Source: Ignavibacteria bacterium RIFOXYC2_FULL_35_21 (GTDB lineage Bacteria > Bacteroidota > Ignavibacteria > Kapaibacteriales > UBA2268). From it: DNA of 62,561 nt. Made by a program: the position numbers and the translations under genes. This document shows, one piece after another, positions 26,161 to 36,038 of the stretch (within the stretch, counting starts at the first letter, position 1; the number at the start of each line of letters is the position of its first letter). The notes under the pieces were generated by a model that searched no databases, was not told the origin of the DNA, and worked only from the letters and a program-made list of their open reading frames with translations. Location: positions 1-62,561 of the forward strand of contig MHAY01000067.1 in NCBI GenBank assembly GCA_001804705.1, read 5' to 3'.

Positions 26161-29100
26161 TTACATTCCTCTTCTGTATTTACCGCCGATTTCATAAAGA
26201 ACTTTTGTGATTTGTCCCATCGAAGCATATTCGACAGTATTTAATAATTCTTCAAATATATTCCCTTTTGTAAGAGCAACCTCACGGAGCCTGTTCAATG
26301 CTTGTTCAAGTCCTTCTTTATTTTTCTTCTGGAAAGAATGAAGTTGTTTTAGTCTTTCATTCTTTTCTTCGTCTGTTGCTCTTGTTATGAGCATTTTATC
26401 ATAAGGATTTCCTGATTCTTCCCTGATAAATTTATTTACCCCTATTATGGGATAATCCCCTGATTGTTTCAATGTTTCATAATACATTGATTCTTCCTGA
26501 ATTTTTGAACGCTGGTACTGTGTTTCCATCGCACCCAACACACCACCGCGTCTTGAAATTCTTTCAAATTCATCAAGCACAGCTTCTTCGACAAGGTCAG
26601 TCAATTCTTCCATGATGAAGGAACCCTGGTTCGGATTTTCATTTTTTAACATTCCAAATTCATTCGATAAAATCATCTGGATTGCCATTGAACGCCGCAC
26701 TGATTCCTCAGTTGGTGTAGTTACTGCTTCATCATAAGAATTTGTATGTAGAGAATTGCAGTTGTCGTAAAAAGCAAGCAAACCCTGTAATGTTGTTCTT
26801 ATATCATTAAAATCTATTTCCTGGGCATGAAGGGAACGTCCTGATGTTTGTATATGATATTTAAGCTTCTGGCTTTTCTCATCTGCTCCATATTTGTTTT
26901 TCATTGCAATTGCCCATATTCTTCTCGCTACCCTGCCTATTACCGAATATTCAGGGTCCATTCCATTCGAGAAAAAGAAGGAAAGGTTTGGAGCAAACTC
27001 ATCAACAGGTATCCCTCTGTTCATAAAATATTCGACATAAGTAAAACCATTTGCAAGTGTGAAAGCAAGCTGAGTAATTGGATTAGCTCCTGCTTCGGCA
27101 ATATGATATCCGCTTATGCTTAGAGAATAATAATTTTTTATAGCATTTTTTGAAAGATATTCCTGTAAATCCCCAATCAGCTTCATAGCAAAATTAATAG
27201 AAAAGATGCAGGTGTTCTGCCCCTGGTCTTCCTTCAGCATATCAGCCTGAACAGTGCCACGCAATTTTCTGAATGTATCAATCTTTAATCTCTCTTTTTC
27301 TTTATCGCTCAGCTTTTTGCCATTTTTCTGAACCTTTTCAAGCTCCCGTCTGTATGCAACCATGAAAAAGAAAGCTACCATAATTGGAGCCGGAGCATTG
27401 ATTGTCATTGAAACAGAAGTCAGCGGGTCAGTTTGGTCAAAGCCTTTCAGCAAAACATTCATATCCTCGATTGTACAGATTGAAACTCCGCTTTCACCGA
27501 TTTTCCCGTAAATATCAGGTATCTCGCTTGGGTCTTCACCATAAAGGGTAATTCCATCAAAGGCAACTGAAAGTCTTTTAGCATTATCAGCCTGGCTGAG
27601 AAAATGGAATCTTTTATTAGTTCTTGCAGGTCCACCTTCTCCGGCAAACTGTCGCTTAGGGTCTTCCGTAGTTCTTTTGAAGGGAAACACACCCGAAGTA
27701 TAAGGAAAATTCCCCGGCAAATTTTCTTTATAAAAGAATTTCACAAGTTCTTTCCATGAATCATACCAGGGCATGGAAATTTTCGGAATCTTTGTACCCG
27801 ACAGGCTTTTATTATATAAACCGATTGAAAATTCTTTACCCTGAATTTTATATTTCATCTCATCAACCTGGTAGCATTTTTTAAGTTCATCCCAGTTTGA
27901 AAGATAATTTACAGTATCAGGTTCAAGTTTGTTCCATTTTTCAGCAAATTTTTCTTTCAGAACTTTCATAGCTCCTGAATCTTCAATCTGCTTTATTGAT
28001 TCCTTTATAGCATAAGCATCATTCGCTAAATTTGCCTGTTCTTCAGATTTCCTTTTGTATTCTCTGACCGAATCTGAAATCTCTGCAAGATAATTAACTC
28101 TCCTGTTGTCAATCAATCCGAAATCTTTTTCGAGAGAAACAGGCAATAAATCAATCATTTTCTTATTCGGTTTGTAATTGCCTTTTTTCTTGTCCTGGAG
28201 CAGGTTTAGAAAGTCTTTGAATAATTTGTTTACACCATGATTATTGAATTGATTACTGCTGGTTGCATAAACCGGTAATTCGACTTTATCGAGAGGCATT
28301 GTATGTGGAACTTTCAGTTGATGTGTCCTGATATAATGAACTTTCACTTCTCTCAAAGCATCTTCTGAACCGATTTTTTCAAATTTATTAATGACAATAT
28401 AATCAGCCATGTCGAGCATATCAATCTTTTCAAGCTGTGTAGGAGCTCCGAACTCGGCGGTCATCACATACATCGAATAATCGCTGATTTTTGTTACACT
28501 GCTGTCTCCCTGCCCGATACCGCTCGTCTCGACAAAAATAATATCGAAGCCGAAAGATTTCAGAACAGAAATCGAATCCTGAATTGAAGCACTCAACTCA
28601 TTAATGCTCTCTCGTGTGGCAAAGCTTCGTAAATATACTCTGTCATTATAAATCTGGTTATACCTGATTCTGTCTCCAAGCAAAGCACCACCCGATTTAC
28701 TTTTTGAAGGGTCAACGGCAAGTACACCTATATGAACATTTTCAGTAAATGACATAAACCTGCCAATCAACTCATCAATCAGCGAACTTTTACCGCTACC
28801 ACCTGTTCCTGTAATGCCAATAACAATAGATTTATTCTTGTCCTGCTTTTTATACAAGCTTCTCAATGAGTCATACTCTTTTGTTTTAAGTGTATTATTC
28901 TCAAAGAAGGAAATCTGTCTTGCAATTTCATAGTGGTTTTTAATGCCGTTTTTCTTTAAGTAGGGTTCCGTGATTTTTATTTCTGCTTTATTTTTCTTCT
29001 TCTTTCTAAATTCTTGGATTCGTTTTATGATATCATCAGAGATACCGTCTATACCTATTTTCTGCCCGTCAACAGCATGATATAGCCTGTTCACACCATA

Positions 29101-29418
29101 TTTCTCGAGAGCCTCGATTTCTGCAGGTAATATAACTCCGCCACCGCCGCCAAATATTAATTTATCTGTAGCTCCAAGCCGCTTCAGCTCATCAACCAGA
29201 AACCTGAAATATTCATTATGACCACCCTGGTAGGAACTTATCAAAAGTGCGTCAACATCTTCCTGTATAGCTACTGTTATAACTTCACTTACGGAACGGT
29301 TATGCCCAAGGTGAATAACTTCAGCTCCCCGCTTCTGTAATAATCTTCTGTATATATTCACCGACACATCATGCCCGTCAAAAAGGGCAGTTGCTGTTAA
29401 TACTCTTATTTTACTCAT
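26161..29418 (-). CDS. icmF: fused isobutyryl-CoA mutase IcmF (B12 domain, G-protein chaperone, mutase)
   Basis: A 1085-residue fusion. Residues 1-135 bind adenosylcobalamin (DGHD at 14-17 with the cobalt-ligand His16). A MeaB-like G domain has GITGTGGSGKSS near residue 205 and a VDPSKSKSGGALLGDR loop. From about 545 the TIM-barrel mutase begins, with YTSGVFPFKR near 570 and IQTSGRSLHAQE near 855. Phe and Gln at the substrate positions replace the Tyr and Arg of methylmalonyl-CoA mutase and mark the isobutyryl/n-butyryl-CoA interconverting enzyme. The built-in G domain guards the cofactor. It leads the carboxylase operon. Confidence 0.93.
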   Translation of the reverse strand: MSKIRVLTATALFDGHDVSVNIYRRLLQKRGAEVIHLGHNRSVSEVITVAIQEDVDALLISSYQGGHNEYFRFLVDELKRLGATDKLIFGGGGGVILPAEIEALEKYGVNRLYHAVDGQKIGIDGISDDIIKRIQEFRKKKKNKAEIKITEPYLKKNGIKNHYEIARQISFFENNTLKTKEYDSLRSLYKKQDKNKSIVIGITGTGGSGKSSLIDELIGRFMSFTENVHIGVLAVDPSKSKSGGALLGDRIRYNQIYNDRVYLRSFATRESINELSASIQDSISVLKSFGFDIIFVETSGIGQGDSSVTKISDYSMYVMTAEFGAPTQLEKIDMLDMADYIVINKFEKIGSEDALREVKVHYIRTHQLKVPHTMPLDKVELPVYATSSNQFNNHGVNKLFKDFLNLLQDKKKGNYKPNKKMIDLLPVSLEKDFGLIDNRRVNYLAEISDSVREYKRKSEEQANLANDAYAIKESIKQIEDSGAMKVLKEKFAEKWNKLEPDTVNYLSNWDELKKCYQVDEMKYKIQGKEFSIGLYNKSLSGTKIPKISMPWYDSWKELVKFFYKENLPGNFPYTSGVFPFKRTTEDPKRQFAGEGGPARTNKRFHFLSQADNAKRLSVAFDGITLYGEDPSEIPDIYGKIGESGVSICTIEDMNVLLKGFDQTDPLTSVSMTINAPAPIMVAFFFMVAYRRELEKVQKNGKKLSDKEKERLKIDTFRKLRGTVQADMLKEDQGQNTCIFSINFAMKLIGDLQEYLSKNAIKNYYSLSISGYHIAEAGANPITQLAFTLANGFTYVEYFMNRGIPVDEFAPNLSFFFSNGMDPEYSVIGRVARRIWAIAMKNKYGADEKSQKLKYHIQTSGRSLHAQEIDFNDIRTTLQGLLAFYDNCNSLHTNSYDEAVTTPTEESVRRSMAIQMILSNEFGMLKNENPNQGSFIMEELTDLVEEAVLDEFERISRRGGVLGAMETQYQRSKIQEESMYYETLKQSGDYPIIGVNKFIREESGNPYDKMLITRATDEEKNERLKQLHSFQKKNKEGLEQALNRLREVALTKGNIFEELLNTVEYASMGQITKVLYEIGGKYRRGM

Positions 29419-29478
29419 TTTCTATACTAATACCAAATATCTAATATTTTATTCTTCTTATTTGTCATATTTAATCAT

Positions 29479-29898
29479 CTATTTTGGTGTTTTTGTACAT
29501 CCTGGAAATAATGAACCCCAAAAACTTGCAGCTCTGTATGGTTTCCCTGGATCATATCTTATTACTTCAGCTTCTTCAATATCATTTACATTTACTATAA
29601 TACTATTGAAAAAATATTTTGATAAAGTATCTTGCATGAGACTATCCCTTTTTAAAAACAAAGTTTCAGTTGGGAACAGCATTGCTTTTCCAATTACATT
29701 CACAGAACTATCACTTAAACTGCCTCTAAACACATCAAAATAGTAGTATTCACCGGTTCTTAATTTAATCCATACAAATTCATCCTTTTCATTTAAGAAA
29801 TTGAATATACTTGTTTTTATTCTTATTGTTGAATAACATCCAGTTAAATTAAGTACAATGAAAATACAAAATATTATATGAAAAAGTCTTATTCTCAT
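29479..29898 (-). CDS. small lipoprotein, unknown function
   Basis: A 139-residue protein with a type II signal peptide (lipobox LTGC). The mature chain has predicted beta strands (EFVWIKLRTGEYYYFDVF; SVNVIGKAMLFPTETLFLK), and the segment IVNVNDIEEAEVIRYDPGK near 110 resembles a pattern seen in other hypothetical lipoproteins. No family recognised. It lies between icmF and an acyl-CoA dehydrogenase on the same strand. Confidence 0.65.
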   Translation of the reverse strand: MRIRLFHIIFCIFIVLNLTGCYSTIRIKTSIFNFLNEKDEFVWIKLRTGEYYYFDVFRGSLSDSSVNVIGKAMLFPTETLFLKRDSLMQDTLSKYFFNSIIVNVNDIEEAEVIRYDPGKPYRAASFWGSLFPGCTKTPK

Positions 29899-29938
29899 AA
29901 GACAATGTCCGTAATTATTTTGAAATTAACTATTTAAT

Positions 29939-31078
29939 CTACTTCAACAAACTCCTCGCAATCACCAATCTCTGAATCTCACTCGTTCCTTCGTATATCT
30001 CTGTAATTTTTGCATCGCGATAATATCTCTCGACATTAAAATCTTCCGTGTAACCATATCCGCCGTGAATTTGAACTGCCTTTCTTGCACAATCCATAGC
30101 CACTTCCGATGCTTTTAACTTAGCCACCGCAGACTCGGTTGAATAATTCAAACCTTTATCTTTCATTATAGAAGCCCTCCAGTTAAGCAGCCATGCGGCT
30201 TCGTATTCCATCCACATATCGGCAAGCATCCATTGAATTGCCTGGAAACTTGCTATCGGTTGGTCGAACTGGAAGCGTTCCTTTGCATACTTAATCGAAT
30301 CCTCTATACAAGCCCTTGCAATACCCAATGCCTGTGCGGCTATGCCAAGCCTGCCCCCGTCGAGAGTAACCATCGCAACTTTGAAACCTTTGTTTAGTTC
30401 CCCAAGCAAATTTTCTTTTGGAACTTCACAATCTTCCAGAATTATTTCAGCAGTGGAGGAAGACTTAATACCAAGCTTTTTCTCGATTTTTCCGATTTTG
30501 TATCCGGGTGTGTCTCTCTCGACAATAAATGCGGTTACTCCCCTCGTTTTTTGACTTGGGTCGGTGGATGCTATTAAAATAAATACCTCTGCTTCCTTGC
30601 CGTTCGTAGCAAACAATTTTGAACCGTTTAACACCCATTTGTCAGCAACCAATTTTGCTGTAGTCTTGGTTGCACCGGAATCAGACCCGGCACCTGCTTC
30701 AGTCAGCGAAAAACTACCTATCCTTTTTCCTGAAAGAAGGTCCGGAAGATACTTCTTCTTCTGTTCCTCAGTACCAAATCTGTAAATAGGGTCGCAAACA
30801 AGTGAGGAATGAGCCGATACAATAACACCTGTGGAAGCACACCATCGTGAAATTTCTTCGACTGCTAAGAAATAGGACACATAATCCATTCCTGCACCAC
30901 CATAATCCGTTGGATAGGCTATGCCCATCAAGCCAAGTTCACCGGCTTCTTTGATAATATCTTCAGGATATCTATGGTTCTTCTCATTATCTGATGCAAC
31001 AGGGCCAATTTTTTCCTGTGCAAATTTTGATACCATTTCCTTAAGCATCTTTTGCTCTTCGGTTAACAAATAATCCAT
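29939..31078 (-). CDS. short-chain acyl-CoA dehydrogenase
   Basis: A 379-residue flavoprotein with the butyryl/short-branched acyl-CoA dehydrogenase pattern: SLTEAGAGSDSGATKT near residue 128, KLGIKSSSTAEIILEDC near 205, HGGYGYTEDFNVERYYRD near 340 and the catalytic Glu363 in EIYEGTSEIQRL. It desaturates acyl-CoA at C2-C3 and passes electrons to ETF. The substrate may be butyryl-, isobutyryl- or isovaleryl-CoA. GAGAGG upstream of the ATG supports the start. Divergent from the second dehydrogenase gene at 31348. Confidence 0.9.
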   Translation of the reverse strand: MDYLLTEEQKMLKEMVSKFAQEKIGPVASDNEKNHRYPEDIIKEAGELGLMGIAYPTDYGGAGMDYVSYFLAVEEISRWCASTGVIVSAHSSLVCDPIYRFGTEEQKKKYLPDLLSGKRIGSFSLTEAGAGSDSGATKTTAKLVADKWVLNGSKLFATNGKEAEVFILIASTDPSQKTRGVTAFIVERDTPGYKIGKIEKKLGIKSSSTAEIILEDCEVPKENLLGELNKGFKVAMVTLDGGRLGIAAQALGIARACIEDSIKYAKERFQFDQPIASFQAIQWMLADMWMEYEAAWLLNWRASIMKDKGLNYSTESAVAKLKASEVAMDCARKAVQIHGGYGYTEDFNVERYYRDAKITEIYEGTSEIQRLVIARSLLK

Positions 31079-31347
31079 TTAGACCTCTCTTTATAATTTA
31101 TTGTTTTTTTTATGAAATATGAAAATAATTTTCAAGTTTAATAATATTTTGTTAATATATAAATTTAAAGAAAACAAAATAACAATAGAAATTTAAATAA
31201 CCAATAAGTCAAAATTGTAATCGTATTCTTATAGGAATAACAACCAACTTATTTATAAATTTAGTATTTTCATATTTTCTAAGGTTAAAGTTTGGTTTAT
31301 TAGAGAAAAAACAAACGGAAATAAAACAAAAAAACAAGGATTTAATT

Positions 31348-32508
31348 ATGGATATCAATCGCAATTTTACTAATGAACAAATTCTTTTGAGAGACACTGT
31401 CAGAAAATTTGCCGAAGAAGTAATCAAGCCAAAAGCTCGTGAACTGGATGAGAAGGAAGAATTCTCTTATGAAAACACAAAAAAAATGGCTGAGATGGGA
31501 TTACTCTCATGCTTTCTGCCGGATAAGTATAATGGAGCTGGACTTGACTATGTTTCTTATATAATGGTTGTCGAAGAGCTGGCACGTGTTGACGGTTCTC
31601 ATGCAGCGACAATTGCAGCTCATAATTCACTCGGAGCAGGTCCATTATACTATTATGGCAATGAAGAGCAAAAGAAAAAATATCTTCCGAAATTTGCAGA
31701 AGGATATTTATGGGGATTTGGATTAACTGAGCCTGAGGCTGGTTCTGATGCCGGAAATACTCAAACAACTGCCGTTCAGGATGGAGATTACTGGGTGCTT
31801 AACGGGTCAAAGATTTTCATTACAAATGCTTCGACAGATATAACACTCGGCTCAACTGTTCTTGCATGTACAGGCACTAAACCAGGAGGAAAGAAAGAAC
31901 TTTCCTGCTTCATAGTAGAAAACGGAACTCCCGGTTTTACTACAAAAGCTATGAAAAACAAACTGATGTGGAGAGCCTCAAACACAAGCGAACTTTATTT
32001 TGAGGATTGCCGTGTACATAAAGATAATATGCTTGGCAAAAGAGGAGACGGTTTCCACCAGATGCTCGGCACACTCGACAACGGAAGGCTTTCCATTGCC
32101 GCTATGGGTCTTGGATGCGCCCAAGGAGCTTATGAAGCCGCGTTAAATTATGCAAAAGGAAGAAAGCAGTTCGGCAAATCAATTTCAACATACCAGGCAA
32201 CAGCATTTAAACTTGCTGATGTTGACATGGGTTTGGAACTCGCAAGAAATTATCTGTATGAAGTTTGCCGTATGTTGGACAGGAATGAAAATATTACAAA
32301 GGAAGGTGCTATTGCAAAACTTAATTGCTCTGAACTTGCTCATACGGCGGCAAACCATTGCGTTCAAATTCACGGAGGCTATGGCTTAATGAAAGAATAC
32401 GATGCGGAAAGATTTTACCGCGACCAGAAATTACTTGAAATCGGCGAGGGTACTTCCGAAATTCAAAGATTAGTCATATCGAGAATGATTGGTTGTTTTG
32501 ATGTTTAA
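31348..32508 (+). CDS. acyl-CoA dehydrogenase (second copy, divergent)
   Basis: A 386-residue acyl-CoA dehydrogenase with FGLTEPEAGSDAGNTQTT near residue 130, NKLMWRASNTSELYFEDC near 210, IHGGYGLMKEYDAERFYRD near 345 and the catalytic Glu367 in EIGEGTSEIQRL. AAGGA precedes the ATG. It is only moderately similar to the neighbour at 29939-31078, so the two probably take different acyl groups. The 269-bp gap between them carries both promoters. With MCC and LiuC close by, isovaleryl-CoA is a natural substrate for one of them, by inference. Confidence 0.9.
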   Translation: MDINRNFTNEQILLRDTVRKFAEEVIKPKARELDEKEEFSYENTKKMAEMGLLSCFLPDKYNGAGLDYVSYIMVVEELARVDGSHAATIAAHNSLGAGPLYYYGNEEQKKKYLPKFAEGYLWGFGLTEPEAGSDAGNTQTTAVQDGDYWVLNGSKIFITNASTDITLGSTVLACTGTKPGGKKELSCFIVENGTPGFTTKAMKNKLMWRASNTSELYFEDCRVHKDNMLGKRGDGFHQMLGTLDNGRLSIAAMGLGCAQGAYEAALNYAKGRKQFGKSISTYQATAFKLADVDMGLELARNYLYEVCRMLDRNENITKEGAIAKLNCSELAHTAANHCVQIHGGYGLMKEYDAERFYRDQKLLEIGEGTSEIQRLVISRMIGCFDV

Positions 32509-32614
32509 TCACAATTTATAATTGGTATGTACTTTGATTTTGTCATGCTGAGTCCATGACCACCGCCGATGCGATGGTAAAACAAAAATATGACAAATTA
32601 AAATCGTTCTTTAT

Positions 32615-32746
32615 TTGAATAGCCACTATCTTCAGATAGTGGAGGTTTATTTCCACCCGATTCTGACTTTAGTCACTAATATTAAGGGGATAAATCCCGA
32701 ATTGTGGTGAGTAACCATCCCACGACTTAAAAGTCGTGGCTATTCA
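32615..32746. repeat. ~132-bp inverted-repeat element, copy 2
   Basis: Starts TTGAATAGCCACTATC and ends GTGGCTATTCA, with the internal hairpins CTATCTTCAGATAG and ACGACTT/AAGTCGT. Nearly identical in sequence to copy 3 (33260-33391) and in the same orientation. The two bracket the small thioredoxin-like gene. Confidence 0.8.
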
Positions 32747-32800
32747 TAATATATCAAGATTTCTGGTAATGTGTCATTAACAGCTTCTCGAAGCATCTTT

Positions 32801-32868
32801 CCCCTTTACTAAAGGGGGATTCAGGGGGTTTCTTTTTTCCCCCTTTACTAAAGGGGGATTCAGGGGGA
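32801..32868. repeat. two tandem C/G-run palindromes
   Basis: CCCCTTT-ACT-AAAGGGG at 32801-32817 and CCCCCTTT-ACT-AAAGGGGG at 32839-32857, each followed by ATTCAGGGGG. It is the same family as at 15536-15565 and 39501-39532. The region 32509-32962 otherwise contains only copy 2 of the inverted-repeat element and short repeats. Confidence 0.75.
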
Positions 32869-32962
32869 TTACAGATTCTTCGTCGCTTCACTCCTCTGAA
32901 TGACATTATATTTCCGGTTTAATAGACTAAAAATTTATTATGAGAAATAATGTAAAAATAAA

Positions 32963-33262
32963 ATGAATAAAGTAGATTTAATATTTCAGTATTTTGATGG
33001 ATGTCCCCATGCAGGAACATTGAGACAAAATGTTAAGGAGGCGATTTCAGGATTTGAAGGAATTATTGATTACAAAGAAGAATTAATTGATACACAGGAA
33101 CTCGCAATAAAGAATAAATTCAGAGGTTCCCCGACATTACTTATAAATGGAGAAGATTTAGAGAATATGCCGTCTCCAGAACACCCTGCACTTGCCTGCA
33201 GGTATTATCCGAACGGAATTCCTTCTAAGGAAAAAATAATTGAACGAATTAAACAATTATGA
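32963..33262 (+). CDS. thioredoxin-like (DF-family) small protein
   Basis: A 99-residue protein with the N-terminal FQYFDGCPHAGTLRQNV motif (a single Cys in the CxxC position) and the cis-Pro-like GSPTLLINGED in the middle; the LACRYYPNGIPS stretch carries a second Cys. This resembles the DF-family (seleno)protein/thioredoxin-like group near mercury and thiol-metabolism genes. The stop codon TGA is formed by the first bases of the inverted-repeat element copy 3. Function not known; probably thiol or metal handling. Confidence 0.7.
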   Translation: MNKVDLIFQYFDGCPHAGTLRQNVKEAISGFEGIIDYKEELIDTQELAIKNKFRGSPTLLINGEDLENMPSPEHPALACRYYPNGIPSKEKIIERIKQL

Positions 33263-33391
33263 ATAGCCACTATCTTCAGATAGTGGAGGTTTATTTCCAC
33301 CCGATTCTGACTTTAGTCACTAATATTAAGGGGATAAATCCCGAATTGTGATGATTCAACCTGTCCACGACTCAAAAGTCGTGGCTATTCA
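33260..33391. repeat. ~132-bp inverted-repeat element, copy 3
   Basis: Starts TGAATAGCCACTATC and ends GTGGCTATTCA. Its first three bases are the stop codon of the upstream gene. Nearly identical to copy 2, 515 bp away. Confidence 0.8.
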
Positions 33392-33531
33392 AATATTAAA
33401 TTTCTCAATTAAACTGTAACACACTCGTATTACATAATGATTTTTTATTTGCTTTGTTTTAAAAAAAGTATAAATTGTAATTCTACAAAAATTGAAAATT
33501 CGATTACTAATAAATTTTAGGAGTTATTATT

Positions 33532-34578
33532 ATGGTAGGTATAGTTGGTTATGGTGCTTATGTGCCGGCGTTCCGAATCAAGGCAAGCACAATTGCAGAC
33601 CAGTGGGGCGATGACATTGTCGCTATCGAAAGAGGTTTGCTGATGAAAGAAAAAACGGTTCCCGGCAAAGATGAAGACACCATTACAATTTCGGTTGCAG
33701 CAGCTAAAAATGCTGTAAAACGTGCAGGCATTGACCCTCAAAAAATAGGAGCGGTTTATATTGGTTCCGAATCGCATCCTTATGCAGTAAAGCCCTCAGG
33801 CACAGTCCTCATAGATGCTCTCGGAATTGGTCCTGATGTACACGTAGCAGATTTTGAATTTGCGTGTAAAGCAGGTTCCGAGGCAATGTTCGTTGCTTAC
33901 AGCCATGTCAAATCAGGTAATATGGATTATGCAATGGGTATCGGCTCTGATACATCACAGGGAGCTCCGGGCGATGCACTCGAATATTCTGCCTCAGCCG
34001 GTGGTGCTGCTTTTATTTTCGGAAAGGATAATGTAATTGCCGAAGTTCTGCACACACATTCTTTCACAACTGATACAGCAGACTTCTGGAGACGTGAATA
34101 CCAGCATTATCCACGTCATGGCGGAAGATTCACTGGCGAACCTGCTTACTTCAAGCATCTGCTTGGCTGCGGTAAACTATTGCTCGAAAAATCAAAAATG
34201 AAAGCAAGCGATTTTGCTTATGCAGTATTTCACATGCCTAACGGTAAATTTCCTTTAAAAGGCGGTGAGATTCTTGGCTTCAAAAAAGAGCAGATGGAAC
34301 AAGGGTGGCTCGTAAATATAATGGGTAATACTTACTCAGGCTCATCTCCGACAGGTTTGACAGCAATTCTTGATGTTGCAAAACCGGGAGATAAAATCTT
34401 TATGGTTTCGTTTGGTTCCGGTGCAGGTAGTGACGGCTTTATTTTCAAAGCTACACCGAGAATCACACAGGTTCAAAATAAAGCACCCAAAACAAGGGAT
34501 ATGCTGAACGGAAAGAAAATATACCTGGATTACGGCAAGTATGCCGCATTCAGAAGAAAAATAAAGTTCCTTGAATAA
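33532..34578 (+). CDS. archaeal-type hydroxymethylglutaryl-CoA synthase
   Basis: A 348-residue thiolase-superfamily enzyme of the archaeal HMG-CoA synthase branch. The catalytic triad is visible: Glu80 in IGSESHPYAVKPSG, Cys112 in FEFACKAGSEAM and His234 in VFHMPNGKFPLKGG. It condenses acetyl-CoA with acetoacetyl-CoA to HMG-CoA. TAGGAG precedes the ATG. It is followed, after a 311-bp AT-rich gap, by a thiolase and a DUF35 gene, the partners that form one complex with this type of synthase in archaea. Bacterial mevalonate-pathway enzymes normally belong to a different branch. Confidence 0.85.
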   Translation: MVGIVGYGAYVPAFRIKASTIADQWGDDIVAIERGLLMKEKTVPGKDEDTITISVAAAKNAVKRAGIDPQKIGAVYIGSESHPYAVKPSGTVLIDALGIGPDVHVADFEFACKAGSEAMFVAYSHVKSGNMDYAMGIGSDTSQGAPGDALEYSASAGGAAFIFGKDNVIAEVLHTHSFTTDTADFWRREYQHYPRHGGRFTGEPAYFKHLLGCGKLLLEKSKMKASDFAYAVFHMPNGKFPLKGGEILGFKKEQMEQGWLVNIMGNTYSGSSPTGLTAILDVAKPGDKIFMVSFGSGAGSDGFIFKATPRITQVQNKAPKTRDMLNGKKIYLDYGKYAAFRRKIKFLE

Positions 34579-34889
34579 AAAATTATGTTGTTTAATGATA
34601 CTTTAAAATTAGAGAATTTAATTTTCAATTTAAAATTTAAAATTTTCAATAAATGATAAATATTAAATTTAAAATGATAAAAATGAAAACATGTAGTTTT
34701 TGAAACATTTTAAAATTTCATTACAGAGGTACAGAGATTAAAAAATTGAAAATTTGTTTATTAAAAATTCATTGAAAATTGAAAATTAGAAATTGAAAAT
34801 TAATTTAGAAAAATATGATAAATTAATCGTAACATAACCTAATACAATGAAAATAAAAAGATGGTAAAAAATAATAAATGGAGGTTAAA
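34579..34889. other. AT-rich low-complexity gap
   Basis: About 310 bp with no ORF. It is dominated by repeats of ATTGAAAATT/AATTTTCAAT, so strand slippage may have expanded it. A promoter for the thiolase gene may lie here. GGAGG at 34880-34884 sets the thiolase start at ATG 34890. Confidence 0.5.
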
Positions 34890-36038
34890 ATGCGCGAAGT
34901 CGCAATAATCGGCGTTGGCATGACCAAATTCGGCGAGCTTTGGGGGCAAGGCATCAGGGATGTCTTTGCAGAAGCGGCTCTCAAAGCCATCGAAGATGCC
35001 GGCGTTGCTCAAATTGATTCTTTATATGTTGGATGCATGTCCAGCGGCTTGTATTCCGGTCAGGAGCATATCAGCTCCGTAATGGCTGACTACATCGGGC
35101 AAAAAGGAGTTCCCGCCGCAAGAGTTGAATCTGCTTGTGCATCGGGCAGTACATCCGTCAGAGCGGCATTTATGGAAGTCGCATCAGGTATGAGCGATAT
35201 TGTTCTTGCAGGCGGTGTCGAAAAAATGTGGGATGTCGAAGACGGAACTTTCGTTCTTGCAACTGCATCCGACCAGGAATATGAAGCATATAGCGGAGTT
35301 ACATTCCCGGGATTATATGCAATGATGGCACGTGCCTACATGGAAAAATACAAACTGACACGTGAAGAACTTGCACAAGTCCCAATTAAAAATCACAAGC
35401 ATGCAGTTCACAATCCAAATGCTCAGTATCCTTTTGAACTGGATTTAAAAGGTGTGCTTAGCTCTTCGATGGTTGCTGACCCACTGAGATTGATGGATTG
35501 CTCTCCAATCACAGACGGTGCTGCAGCAGTCATTCTCTGTCCTTTGGATAAGGCAAAAAAATACTCGAAACATCCGATAAAAATCAGGGCAATAGGTGCT
35601 GCAACAGGACCGATTGCTTTGCATGACCATGTTGATATGACAAAGTTAGATGCAGTTCGTATTGCCGGAGAAAGAGCTTACAAAATGGCTCAGTTGAAGC
35701 CGAATGATATTTCTTTTGTCGAAATTCATGACTGCTTCTCGATTGCTGAAATCATAGTTGCCGAAGAACTTGGATTCTTCAAGTATGGCAAAGCTGGTAA
35801 AGCAATAGCAAACGGTGAAGGAACCTACGGAAGCAAAATCGTGATTAATCCGAGCGGCGGTTTGAAAGCGAAAGGTCATCCTGTCGGTGCTACCGGTGTT
35901 GCTCAAATCATCGAATGTGTCGAGCAGTTGAGCGGCAAAGCTGGCAAACGACAGGTGAAAAATGCAAAATACGGTATGGCTCAGAACATGGGCGGTTCAG
36001 GTGGCAGTTGTGTTGTACATATATTGGAGGCAGTATAA
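34890..36038 (+). CDS. archaeal/SCP2-type thiolase (acetoacetyl-CoA thiolase)
   Basis: A 382-residue thiolase. It has [16 protein letters not shown] with the nucleophilic Cys near residue 82, [10 protein letters not shown] near 278, and [17 protein letters not shown] near 325 with the active-site His. This is the SCP2-thiolase branch, as in the archaeal acetoacetyl-CoA thiolase that associates with HMG-CoA synthase and DUF35. The start is chosen at ATG 34890 because GGAGG lies 5 bases upstream; an in-frame ATG at 34878 lacks such a site. The stop codon overlaps the next gene's start (TAATG). Confidence 0.88.
   Translation: MREVAIIGVGMTKFGELWGQGIRDVFAEAALKAIEDAGVAQIDSLYVGCMSSGLYSGQEHISSVMADYIGQKGVPAARVESACASGSTSVRAAFMEVASGMSDIVLAGGVEKMWDVEDGTFVLATASDQEYEAYSGVTFPGLYAMMARAYMEKYKLTREELAQVPIKNHKHAVHNPNAQYPFELDLKGVLSSSMVADPLRLMDCSPITDGAAAVILCPLDKAKKYSKHPIKIRAIGAATGPIALHDHVDMTKLDAVRIAGERAYKMAQLKPNDISFVEIHDCFSIAEIIVAEELGFFKYGKAGKAIANGEGTYGSKIVINPSGGLKAKGHPVGATGVAQIIECVEQLSGKAGKRQVKNAKYGMAQNMGGSGGSCVVHILEAV

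Noticed and set aside
35915-36037. Upstream extension of the DUF35 gene
   Set aside because: The longer frame overlaps the thiolase C-terminus; the ATG at 36038 with GGAGG upstream matches the family's N-terminus.
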